From the NCBI GenBank assembly GCA_949316495.1, contig OX439004.1, forward strand, positions 10,186,536 to 10,250,535: a stretch of DNA of 64,000 nucleotides, read 5' to 3'. Positions 13,401 through 24,237 of this stretch are shown in pieces (within the stretch, counting starts at the first letter, position 1; the number at the start of each line of letters is the position of its first letter). The notes under the pieces are model-generated. The model saw nothing but the letters and a program-made list of their open reading frames with translations. It did no database searches and had not been told where the DNA came from. The translations under genes and the position numbers were made by a program. Origin of the DNA: Amphiduros pacificus. Taxonomy: Eukaryota; Annelida; Polychaeta; Phyllodocida; Hesionidae.

Positions 13401-16400
13401 GTAATAAAAATTAAGAAAAGTTTGCTTTCTTCTTGAGATTCCTCGTCGCGTGGATCCCCAAGGCAGCTGGCTAAGCTTTGTACGTCATTCGGAGGGTACC
13501 AGCAAGCAGCGCCACCGTGCGACAAAACACAGCAATAAAAACAGCAGAGGAAAACTGAGAAAGAAACAAAAAAACTTGTCGATGCTCCACTATGAACAAG
13601 AGGTAAGTATCAATTTTGATATCCAAATACTTGTAAAATTGATTAACAAATTTCTATATATATCTGTTAATTGGTCTTGGGAGAAATATCGTTGCAGAGA
13701 TGCACAATTAAGATATTAATAAAGATGGCAAAGTTAGAAATAAATCGAACTGGGACTGGCAAGTGTGTGGAAGCAGCGGAAGGGTGAAAAGTTTAATTTA
13801 ATAGGTTTTATCCACAAGATGTCGCTCTTACACCAGGCAACAGAGGACGCTCCACATTTCTTTGATCTTATAATTAATCAGGATAGACTTGTAGTTTGAG
13901 AGATAAAAGTGAAAAGTCTCGGTGGCATTTGTTTTAGTATTCGCGGGTACCGGGTCCTATTGGGCCTCCAGGACCGCAAGGACCACAAGGTCCCGCCGGT
14001 GCCCAGGTCACTGTTGACGTCATCATGCGAGAGTTCAAGGACCTCATTATAGGTAAGATCCAAAATATGTAGAAAACCATATGCCAGTCACTATATGACT
14101 TAAAATATATTTGTTCATTACAAATACATGCTATATTTGAGCGAGGAAGGTTACGTGTATTTATGGCTCCAGCTACACTCTGATTCCTGGTTTGGTTATG
14201 AGTAACATGCCTAGACATCACATAAGAACGTTGGACAATTTATGAAACAAATAAACAAAATCGACTCCCAACTCACCAACAACTGACCTCGGGGAACTGA
14301 AATTTAATATACAACTGAACCCCGAGTGAATACAGAAAGTTGACATGATATGATCTTTGTATTGGACCTGATACTAGTATACAAATCTACACTGTAAATA
14401 GCTGTTTCGGTAAATTAATATTATTTTACAGCAATATCTACATAGCGTCACACTCTCATCCCAACAAAATCTAAACATTTTCATGTACCAGATTTCTAAA
14501 CAGTTTTGACGTTTAGTTTGAGGCGTTTATAACTAATGACTAAACAAATGTATAGATTTAAAGTGTTTAGAACCTATACACACGTTAGTGTTGCAACACT
14601 ACCTTTCGCTGTAATATTTTATTTGGCTGACGATGTACTGAGGATTTCCAATGGAAAATTAATATTTAAGACTGGAACAAATATATGATCTTATCCTAAC
14701 GCAATTGCCACTTATGTCTATGTCTAACCAAGCATTTATTTTCCCACAACCTTAATATAATACACGAACTTTTCCAACGTCCGAAAATTATTGTGATTTT
14801 TTTAAAATCTCAAATTACTTAAATGATCTATTTGCAGCCGAAGCAGAAAAGCGTGCAGAATCACTCATGACAGAAAAGGTAGGATGAAATAGACAAAACT
14901 CTCTTTCAACTTGTTCATTTTGCACTGAAAAACACAAGGCACATCCTTGTCAAAGAGGCATCTGTGTAGCTTTCAGAAAATAAATATTTAGAAAATAAAG
15001 TTAAGAAGAATATAAGATAAACGTCAACTTTGTAACAAGTTTTAAAATATCTGTAACTTTGCCAATAATGGACGGATTTTAACAATTTACACATTTACAG
15101 ACTCCTCTGGCCATGTATTAAACGGTCATATGAGCTATTAAAGTGTACTATGCGTTACAAACAAAATATATTGATGCACGCGGAATATAAAAACATAATG
15201 TCATATGCAATATTTGCTCCCAAATTTCCAAATTCTTGCCATTAAGAACTTCATGTTAAAAAACAAACATAAAAAAAATAACCAATTTTTTGGGGGTTAT
15301 TTCAGTGTCCGCATTGTCAGTATGTGCAGAACACGAGTGGGATGTCTCTTCTGGACACGGATTCTCTCCTGTCCATTCCCCGGATATCCGCCGGATTCCA
15401 CCAGAGAATCAAGGCCAACGTGGTCGTCCACAGGAAAACCCGCCTGGAACTCAAACATTTTCACATGGTAATTTCAGCGTAGTTCTTTCCAAAATTGTCT
15501 GTATGATTTCATCTGAACAGTTAATTTGTCAAATAACATACAACTTATATAAAATGAGGTGTATAAAATACACTAATAATAATAGAATATAAAAATAAAT
15601 GTCTTGTATAGCGCTATACCATATTAGGTCTGCTCATGGCGCTTAAACACTACTGCAATTTGTATCTCAAAAATTGAATTGTAAATATTAAATACCCAAT
15701 TTAACTTTCCAATAGCCTTTTGGAGGAGGTGCTTTTCAGCGAGGAGAGGTTTTCAACCCAGAGGAAGGACGCTTCACCGCGCCGCTAGAGGGGGTATACC
15801 AACTGTCAGTCAACCTCCACATTGCCCATGAGTTTAACTCAAGAAAAAAATCTATGCAAAGAAAGCTGAAGCGGCGGGATAATGTCAGGGTGCTTATTTG
15901 CATACAGTCACTCTGTCAAAAACACACGTGAGTACTATACCAAGAGGGCCAGCTTTAAACTGGACACAGAATTGTCATTACTGACAAATTTGTTGAAAGG
16001 TGTTAAAATCAAAGTTTTTTTTCAATTGCCACACCCACCACCCGCAGTATCAGGATACTTTTATTTCATATTACCATAACTTCCAATGATGCATTCAAAA
16101 TTTGGATTATTGTGCATAATTATCTTTGAAAGCCTTAGACACGTGACATATTAATGACTTGTTGATAAAGTATTTCTATTTGTTTGATTAGTTCGCTGGA
16201 ATTTGTATCAGGCCTGGAGAGTAATAGCAGAACTTTCACTATCAGTGTCTCCGGTCTTCTGCATTTAGAGGTATTAGTTTACTTTTATGTATTCATACGC
16301 TTTAAAAATTCAGAAAAAAATATTCCCTTTTCGTCAGTATCTAGAGTCTCCATTTGACAAGTGCAGACATGTTTTAAATTTTCAGTATCGACATGTTATA

Positions 16401-16794
16401 TTGTTGAAAAATAAGTAAGCTAATTGTCAATGAGATACTAGAGATTTAACTGTCACACGATATTTTGTGTTTACATACACATGTACTATTATGTTTTTTA
16501 TACTTTTTAATACAAACGACTTCGTTTGATTTCTGTTAGATTTATCTTATATTGTTTGATAGCAATTTTGACCAAATTCCTCTACTTAGATTAGGGGAAC
16601 ACATGGCATTTTCTATTGTATTTGATAAAAGAATACTTGTATTATGCTTTACAATTTCTGATATAAATGAATTATCAGGATCATTTTTTTTTCAGGGGAG
16701 TCAGTATGCTTCAATCTTCGTGGACAATAGTGCTTCCTTACCGATCACAGTCCTGGAGGGCTCGGACTTTAGTGGCATTCTTGTGGGAATTTAA
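9598..16794 (+). CDS. C1QTNF12: Secreted C1q/TNF-domain protein, adipolin (C1QTNF12)/erythroferrone family, 8 exons
   Basis: Exons read by eye: 9598-9774, 13438-13602, 13938-14052, 14838-14878, 15306-15467, 15716-15927, 16192-16270, 16696-16794. All have AG/GT borders and all join in phase, giving 349 residues. Exon 1 encodes a signal peptide (hydrophobic core [10 protein letters not shown]). Exon 2 is very basic (RGKLRKKQK), a possible convertase or heparin-binding region. Exon 3 holds six Gly-X-Y triplets starting GPIGPPGPQ, then [10 protein letters not shown]. Exons 5-8 form the C1q/TNF domain: [56 protein letters not shown], and the C-terminal SGILVGI. The short collagen and LICIQSLCQ motif mark the FAM132 group (human adipolin, erythroferrone), which are secreted hormones of metabolism and iron. 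A bilaterian co-orthologue of both is likely. ATG 9598 is followed directly by a second ATG at 9601, so either could start. Confidence 0.88.
9775..13437. other. Intron 1 of the adipolin-like gene
   Basis: A 3.66-kb intron. It contains the poly-T/poly-G block listed separately and a 10-bp inverted repeat (AGGGAGACGG with CCGTCTCCCT) near 11436-11478. No other gene is seen within it. Confidence 0.7.
10309..10407. repeat. Homopolymer block: poly-T, poly-T, poly-G
   Basis: Two long T runs separated by about 24 bases of T-rich sequence, followed directly by a run of more than 20 G. Lysine- or proline-rich frames over it are artefacts. Run lengths here are likely to be inaccurate in any assembly. 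Confidence 0.95.
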
Positions 16795-17060
16795 TCCCCA
16801 CCAGGGGGCCCTGAACTCATCATGACCATTGGGGTGACCTGGGTCCTATTTGGGTCATTTTAAAGGAATATATCAGGTTACAAGAGGGCTCTGACCTTTT
16901 ATTGGACCAATGATGGGATCTAGGTCCTATTTGGGTCATGTTTGAGGAATGTATAAAGTTACGAGGAGGCTCTGACCTTTATTGGGACCAAAGTGGGGAT
17001 CTAGGTTGGGTTATGTTTAAGGAATATATAGTCCCCAGGCTTTGAACTTCATCGGGACCA
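16795..17060. repeat. Degenerate tandem repeat of about 80 bp in the 3' UTR region of the adipolin-like gene
   Basis: Three to four diverged copies of a unit containing GGGACCAA, GGGATCTAGG, TTTGGGTCAT, GGAATATAT and GGCTCTGACC begin directly after the stop codon. Candidate polyadenylation signals AATAAA lie further on, near 17251 and at 17316-17321. Confidence 0.65.
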
Positions 17061-17315
17061 AATTGGAATTTCAGTTATATGAATTTAAAGGCGACATGAA
17101 AGTAGATCCCTCACTTTCATATACACATATATGGGTACCCCTAACTAACTTTATTCCAATGCGCCTGAATAATTCCCTACAATATCAGATATTCTCAATA
17201 AATGTGTTCATGTACCTGCTATTTGTGCTCGGATATTGATCAAATTATCAAATAAATCGAAGTGGAAGTGTTATGTTGCTGTACAATATGTGAACCATTA
17301 TATCCACAATGTATG

Positions 17316-17321
17316 AATAAA
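17316..17321 (+). terminator. Candidate polyadenylation signal, adipolin-like gene
   Basis: AATAAA about 520 nt after the stop codon. Another AATAAA lies near 17251. Neither is proven by the sequence alone. Confidence 0.4.
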
Positions 17322-17867
17322 ATGCTTTACATTATAAGCACAAAATCTTTACTTTGGGGTACAGAAAAAAATTAATGTAAGCAAGTTTATTATATTGTAA
17401 TACTAGTGTTAGTGTATCGAAGAATCCCATGCAGGATTATGCGTTTTTCAGTTTTGTGTGACAATTCTGACTATTTTAAACACAGCAGTGGCAATCTTTC
17501 TACAAAAAATCAGACCAAAATGGGACCATAACTTATATATACACAATGGAAGTAACTTTAAAATATAACCACATTAGTTATATAATGAACATTTAAGTAT
17601 GGTAAAATACAAAGGATTTGATTATTAAACATCAAAACCAATTGTTAAACAGGCCGGGACATATTAATATATATAGATATGCCATGACACATTCCTGCCA
17701 CATTTATGTTAATTAATTAAAAGGACTAAAATAAGTCTGAGATATGTTTTTTTCACGTTTTATTTTGGAGGAGCTGGTGTGACAATCCGCCATTTAACAT
17801 TTATAGATGTATCAAACCATTATTATATGTTAAGGATTGTGTTTCATGCTGGATTATAAATTTATAA

Positions 17868-18065
17868 TTGACATTAAATTTACACTTGATTATAACTTTA
17901 TTCTTGAATATTGACATTAAATTTACACTTGATTATAACTTTATTCTTGAATATTGACATTAAATTTACACTTGATTATAACTTTATTCTTGAATATTGA
18001 CATTAAATTCACACTTGATTATAACTTTATTCTTGAATATCAATTTATATTTGATTATAACTTTA
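17868..18065. repeat. 43-bp tandem repeat, about 4.6 copies
   Basis: Starts of ACATTAAATTTACACTTG recur at 17871, 17914, 17957 and 18000, an exact 43-bp period. The last unit is shortened. Very high identity between copies suggests recent expansion. Confidence 0.93.
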
Positions 18066-19237
18066 TGATAAAAATATAGGCCAATTGCCTTAAAGCTAAG
18101 CTGATCATTGCTTTTTAAAAATTTTCTGAACATGCTTCATTAATTGCTTCATAAATGATCGTTTAAATCCTTTGCCAAAGCAGAATTGAACAGATGATAA
18201 TTTCAGTCAATCAAGATGGATCTTACATATTGAATTTGGCATAAAATGTCAATATAAATATAAAGCTATCAATGGAACGCCGAGTTGTTAACAGCGCCCT
18301 CTAGGCACAATGAAAGAGGCCTGCCAAGAGGTGTACCCCAGCGTCCGTCATGGGTGCCTGAAGTAACCTGCAAATCACACATCCAAAGTAAATGCATGTA
18401 TGTACGTCGAACACGTCAAAGAGTGATCATCATAAACTTCAATAAATGTCCATAATTATGCTGTTTGTCATTTGATCTCGGAGTTATGGTCATTTAAATA
18501 CTGGCCATCAATTTGCCCTAAGCTTACATTTGCTTTATATCTGTTGTTCCTATCAAATTTGAACATATTGCTGTTGTCCCTATCAAATTTGTTACTATCA
18601 AAATTGGTTTTTACTGAATGGGGAACTCATCAAGTTGATGTTAAGGTTTTATATACGAGCTTATTATATACCTATTTAAGTACAAAATAAAGCAGGGAGT
18701 TTGAAAATCGCGTAAACATTCATACACTTTCCATTCATCAGAATGGTTGGCCGGTGGAAATGGGGAAATAAATATTCCCTTACAAGGCCAGTCTATCTTT
18801 TAACAACCAAGCCATATCCCTTTCTCTGGTCAGTTGGTTTACAGTTGTTCCCTGGTGCACGCGTCCTAATTATTTTAATGATATTGTATGTTTATGGATG
18901 AGGAATATAACGTAAGTGAGATATAACATAAGATAAAAAAGGTGAGTTTGTATGTTGGAATACATCCATTGTAACTCAAATTCACATTATAAGATATTAT
19001 GTTTGTTAATGAAGGTGAGGATATCATTTAGTGCCTGATCGACCTACTGACCTACTTTCGTGTAGTAAAATCAACCCGCTGCTAGCTATTTACATATATT
19101 AAACTCCCCTGAATACCTGCTACTGCTATTTGGTAGCCAGGCACTAGTTACTGTTAACCATTTCTTTTTTTCCGGGTAGACTCATCCTAATTTCTAAGCA
19201 TATGTATGTTAATGGCCGAAATTTTTATTTTGTTTTT
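18066..19237. other. Intergenic, nothing recognised
   Basis: AT-rich spacer between the 43-bp repeat and an old SINE copy. No coding motifs seen. Confidence 0.4.
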
Positions 19238-19475
19238 GCTTTTTTATCTAGGGTTTAATGGAACTTTCAACATTATAGCAGTCATTTCATGACGAGACAT
19301 ATCAGATATAGTGCTGCCTCACTGATTTATCATGCCATCGGTCCATGACATGAAAACCTATTCCGTCATAGAAGGACAACTGGTTCCTCCTTTAGGCATG
19401 GGCCTCAGCTCATGTGATAGATAGGCACATGAATGTAATCTCGGCATGACCAAGAACCCTGATATCCGATAAGCT
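19238..19475 (-). mobile_element. SINE copy A (diverged)
   Basis: Shares ordered blocks with the copies at 52.8 and 55.4 kb: ACTTTCAACATTATAGCAGTCA, then AGATATAGTGCTGCCTCACTGA, then CCTTTAGGCATGGGCCTCAG and CTCATGTG, ending with a CTCGGCATGACC block. It is more diverged than copies B and C. The orientation follows copy C, where a tRNA-like head is visible. Confidence 0.7.
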
Positions 19476-20816
19476 TAAAGATGTCCTCATGGAAAGGCTG
19501 TTCATGTCATTGCATTATCGAATTCAACCATAATATGCCTCCACAGAAGAGCTGTTACTCCGAAGTTTGAAGTTTGAACTCCATACACATTTAGATTGCA
19601 TAATAAAGTCAATCATATACCAGAAAAGAGTTAAGATTGTCTTTATACAGAGAGCGATGCACAGCCTAAATGTGCATGCATGCCATATTAAAGCAGATAC
19701 CTGTAGATAAATGTAGCCCACACAATGGTAAAAACAAAGACAATCTTTGTAAACTAATATCCCTTTTGCTAGTAGATTTTGCAATTGACAAAATGTGAAT
19801 TTCTCAATATTAGAATGAGACTGAAATATTCTGAGATGAGTTATGAATATGTTTAGTGCAATGCAAAAGTTCCAAATGTTTTTTATCCTGAATCTTGCGC
19901 ACTTAACATTTTGCCTGGATCAGCCATTTTGGAAATCAACAAGTCACAATGTCACAATGTCACCTGTATGTATTATCACTTAGTATTACTGTGAAGCTGA
20001 CTTCAAAATGAGACCCGTCCGGACTTAATTACACATCTAGGAATATGTGGTGATGGCAGCATTCTGCACGTTTAATATAAATACAAAACATGACTTCTTC
20101 ATCCTATCTCTTCTTCTGTGTCTATAAGATATAAAGTAAAGTGAGAGTATAGGATAGCTGTTGAGGACAGATCAAGAATAGATGGCCTAACAATATATTA
20201 TTGTAATTTTGATGGACACGTAGAGAACTACATGACCTATATTTATTTCAATTATTATCCTGTCATCCTTTGTAGAATAAAGAATAAATATTTATCAATA
20301 TGATTGTTATCTGAAACTACTAGAAAATATGTAAAAAAAAAATAATTGATGCATCGGTCTTTTGCTTTAAATTTGTATTAAATCTTGCAAAGTGAAGGTA
20401 GCAGATATGTTTTCTTGCATTGGAATATCTGGTCACTATGTCTTTATAAATGTTGTAAAGATAGTGCGATTCTCAATAATAACGAACTCAAGGAATCGAT
20501 TTTAAACATATTTTGTATTTAACAATTAGAAACATGGCTCCTGACAGCTGGGGGCAGTTGGCGGGCTAATTTATGGATACCTGAGGTAGATTCACAAGCC
20601 TCCGGTTTAATATGTATCATCACCACCAAACAATATCTCACCAGTATTCTATGTCATTATTCTATTCAATACATCGTACTTAAACACCAAAATACCATGT
20701 ATTCAATAAATATATGCACAAAATAGTGAAAACAAGGTGTACATGAGAATATATTAGACCACATCAAGGACAATATACAAGAGCAAGGTTTGTATGATTC
20801 CCAATCATATGGAAAC
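19476..20816. other. Intergenic, upstream of the DUF229 gene
   Basis: No gene recognised. Possible promoter and 5' UTR of the DUF229 gene. A minus-strand open frame at 19524-19784 has no recognisable feature. Confidence 0.4.
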
Positions 20817-22748
20817 ATGTTAAAAACAGAAAAAATAACATTTTTTTCACTGCTTGTTATCTTCTTAATAACAAATTACTATTTTTACTCAATTACTAGT
20901 AAACCTGCATTGGTTAAAAAAAATATGCCTGAAAAGCACATTAAAAGTGACATTATGAAATTTGCACCAACAATATCTGGATTAAACTCAACATATCCCA
21001 ACAGAATAGATTTAAATGAGAGGAACCAATCACATTTATTAGTAAATACAATCAATTGCAAAATATGGGACATTCATGCTATGGATAAAGAGATTAGAAA
21101 GTTTTATCAAAACTTGCCAAGGATGACATGCAAAGGTTCAACCAAGTTACCTTTGACCTCTCTTCATGGTGGGAAACTAACTTTGCATGAGAGAGAAGCG
21201 CAAAAAAGTTCAACAGTTTACTGTGGTTACCAATCAATTCACAGATTTCCCAAAGATGACTGGAAAGTGATATATAAGGAAAAGATATATTTCAATAAAA
21301 GTATTGAAGTAAACGAAGAATATGTGCAAGTGAGGTGTTATGATATGAAACATAAAGAAACTTATAGAAATTTTCATGCTCAGGTTTTACAAAAGCACAT
21401 TCCTAAGGCAAGCACACAAGAGGAAAAAGCAGATGAGGAAAAACTCAATGTTATTTTGATAATGATGGACTCAACATCCAGACTGAATTTCCACCGACAT
21501 TGTGGAAATTTGCATAAGTATATTACAACTACAATGGGTGGAATTGAACTACTGGGTATGAATAAAGTAAGCGATGGAACATTAAACAATATGTCACCTT
21601 TGCTATCTGGAAAGTTTCTAGAAGAATTACCATGGTCTAAGTCATATATGCCATTTGATAAATATAATTTCATCTGGAAGAATTTTTCATTGAATGGATA
21701 TGCCACTTTATATGGGGAGGATTTGGCTCGCGGATTCACATTTAACAATGCGGCAGGAGGTTTCATCACTCCCCCATTTGATTATTATTTGAGACATTTT
21801 ATAATTGCTGTAGATGATAACCAGGACAGAGCAAATGAGAAATGTGTTGGAGAAAAAACTAAAACTAGAGTACTTCTGGATTGGTTGAAAGAATATTCAA
21901 AAATGTATCATCAAAAAAACTATTTTGGCATGCTACTTGTTAATGATCCCACACATGACAATATCAATGGATTAAGTCAAGTCAAACAAGAATATTATAA
22001 TTTCTTTAACGAGATGCACGTTTCCAACCTAACAAATAATACAGTCATATTCTTTTTTGGTGACCATGGACCAAGACAGGGCGAACTGAGAGAGACCCAT
22101 GTTGGGAGGTATGAGGCTATGCTACCAATTCACTATGTTATCTTTCCAAAATGGTTTAAGGATAAATATCCTAAACATTATGCTAATGTAGTACTCAACA
22201 GAAAAAAGTTGGTGACATATTTTGATATCTATGAGACTATGATGGATCTGTTGAATTTAGACAGGAGTAGTACAGGGCTTGGTTCAACATTACAGAGAGG
22301 TATGAGTTTATTCACGCAGATACCCAGTGAGAGGACATGTGACAGTGCTGCTATATCTCGCCAGTATTGTATGTGTAATCACAACCCACACAGTATGAGG
22401 TCTCTACAGAACAATACCCTGGCTTCCCTAGCTGCTGATGCCGCCCTCAGCCATATAAATGACATCCTTAAACCAGTCCGAAATGAATGTGTGATCTATA
22501 CGTTAAAGAGCAAACATGTATACCTGAAAAGCAGTTTAAACAAGGAAGAGGATTTAACGGTGATCTTTATTTTATCACCTGGAGGAGGCAAGTTTGAGGT
22601 TACAGTAACACATGATCTGGATACAGATGTCCTTCATGTTCTAGGAGATAGCATTGACCGCATCAATCATTATGGTTACACATCTTGGTGTGTGGGCAAT
22701 AAAAAACTTAAATTGTTTTGCTACTGCAAAAAGGAAAGAACAAAATAA
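20817..22748 (+). CDS. DUF229-family type II membrane protein (sulfatase/alkaline phosphatase-like fold)
   Basis: 643 residues from the first in-frame ATG (MLKTEKIT). A single transmembrane segment lies at residues 7-26 (FFSLLVIFLI), giving a short cytoplasmic N-terminus and a lumenal or extracellular body. Diagnostic DUF229 motifs are NVILIMMDSTSRLNFHR at about 210-226 and FFFGDHGPRQGELRETHVGR at about 412-431, which hold the Asp/Asp/His positions that correspond to metal ligands in alkaline-phosphatase-superfamily folds. A cysteine-bearing block (SRQYCMCN) lies near residue 525. Length fits the family's usual 550-700. The gene has no intron, which suggests retrocopy origin or an intron-poor expanded family. 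The substrate of DUF229 proteins is not known to me. An AATAAA lies 33 bp after the stop. Confidence 0.88.
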   Translation: MLKTEKITFFSLLVIFLITNYYFYSITSKPALVKKNMPEKHIKSDIMKFAPTISGLNSTYPNRIDLNERNQSHLLVNTINCKIWDIHAMDKEIRKFYQNLPRMTCKGSTKLPLTSLHGGKLTLHEREAQKSSTVYCGYQSIHRFPKDDWKVIYKEKIYFNKSIEVNEEYVQVRCYDMKHKETYRNFHAQVLQKHIPKASTQEEKADEEKLNVILIMMDSTSRLNFHRHCGNLHKYITTTMGGIELLGMNKVSDGTLNNMSPLLSGKFLEELPWSKSYMPFDKYNFIWKNFSLNGYATLYGEDLARGFTFNNAAGGFITPPFDYYLRHFIIAVDDNQDRANEKCVGEKTKTRVLLDWLKEYSKMYHQKNYFGMLLVNDPTHDNINGLSQVKQEYYNFFNEMHVSNLTNNTVIFFFGDHGPRQGELRETHVGRYEAMLPIHYVIFPKWFKDKYPKHYANVVLNRKKLVTYFDIYETMMDLLNLDRSSTGLGSTLQRGMSLFTQIPSERTCDSAAISRQYCMCNHNPHSMRSLQNNTLASLAADAALSHINDILKPVRNECVIYTLKSKHVYLKSSLNKEEDLTVIFILSPGGGKFEVTVTHDLDTDVLHVLGDSIDRINHYGYTSWCVGNKKLKLFCYCKKERTK

Positions 22749-22780
22749 TTTTAGAGAAAGAGAGAAAACAAGTGTATTAA

Positions 22781-22786
22781 AATAAA
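22781..22786 (+). terminator. Polyadenylation signal of the DUF229 gene
   Basis: AATAAA 33 bp after the stop codon, at a usual spacing for a short 3' UTR. Confidence 0.6.
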
Positions 22787-24070
22787 TATTCTTCACATAT
22801 TCTTTGTATAGTTTTAACATTTTGACATCTGTGACAGCTACTGTAAGAAGTTTGTTTTCACCAATCATCAAAATGCCATGCCAAACAGGAAGATAGCCAC
22901 AGACTCTATTTTTTCTCTATGCTCAAACAAACACTTGGACCTCCATTTTGTTCACATATTTAGCAGTGATGTATTTGTGTAATTGTAATGTGTTACAATG
23001 TGGTACCCGGATGTTTGATACCATCTGGTGTCAGTACTTCTTAACACATGCATAATGTGACATCCTTTCTTTTCTAAACTATCCTAGTCCAAATGTATTA
23101 GAACTATCAAGGAACTCTCGTTAAAATGGGGTTGTGCAGCGGGCAAATAATGTCACTAATTATTGGGAGATTGCTCTGATTGATTCAGTCCCATGTACAT
23201 AAAGACCATGAAAACCCCATCAGCAGAAATGACAGACATATAACGTTTTTACTGTGTGAAACACATGCACAAATGATACATGACTGAATGTGGACCTTTG
23301 TAGGCTATTTTTATAAAATATTGCCGGTGACCTTGAAGTAACCTTTGAATGACTTTGAAAATGAAACTCCTATTTCCGTGGATTTTACTATAAATTTCAA
23401 TATTCAATCATCTGCATCTGTCCAAAACGAGTTCATAGAGTCTTTATTCATCAAAAATATTATACTGTGCGGTCAATTTCGAAATTTATTAACAAACTAA
23501 ATTTGGTAAGAAAAAGCTTGAATATGGCTGGTGTACGAAAGATGAAAATTGACGGATTTTAAATTGATCCAATGCAATCTTTTAAAGTTTCATACATATA
23601 GAATATAAGTGTATTATCAGAATATAACCCCCAATAAGCTGCTCTAATCATAATGGTGCATAAAATAATGATATTAAACTGGCAAAGTATGTGAAAATGT
23701 GCGAAAACTTACAATAGAAATAACATCAGGTGACAAGAAATGTATTAAATGTAGAGACAAATGGATTACCTCATTGAAAAGCTGATTTCTTTCTGCAAAT
23801 GTTCCAGGCCTATATTTATTATTTTTCTTCAATAAAAGGAATGTGCTAAAATTATTTCTTGAATATGTATATAAATTGGAGAATGTGTTCTATTTTTGGC
23901 ACCATTTATGCTGGGTGAAAGTGACACCATGCACCCACTGCAATAGGAAGTTTTGTACTACCCATTTCATGTTCAATGTCTCCCATTTCTAGTGATGAAA
24001 CAACCACATATTTCCAGTGATGTTTGATCGGAATTCTGGCCACAACATAGGGGCACCTGCAATGTGGTTT
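22787..24070. other. Intergenic, nothing recognised
   Basis: AT-rich spacer between the DUF229 gene and the LINE-associated 44-bp array. No coding motif found. Confidence 0.4.
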
Positions 24071-24231
24071 ACTGTCCCTATCTGGGATAGATATTACTAT
24101 CTGGGATAATCATTACTGTCCCTATCTGGGATAGTTATTACTATTTGGGATAGTTATTACTGTCCCTATCTGGGATAGTTATTACTATTTGGGATAGTTA
24201 TTACTGTCCCTATCTGGGATAGTTATTACTT
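24071..24231. repeat. 44-bp tandem array directly before the LINE ORF1
   Basis: ACTGTCCCTATCTGGGATAG recurs at 24071, 24115, 24159 and 24203, an exact 44-bp period. Each unit is itself two related halves of about 22 bp (TATCTGGGATAG / TATTTGGGATAG). The array stops 7 bp before the ATG of the LINE ORF1, so it may be the element's 5' UTR or promoter monomers. Confidence 0.9.
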
Positions 24232-24237
24232 GTCGTC

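Noticed and set aside
15205-15592. Two 88-100 codon frames over exon 5 of the adipolin-like gene
   Set aside because: They overlap exon 5 in other frames. Only the frame giving TGT CCG CAT joins in phase with exons 4 and 6 and matches the family.
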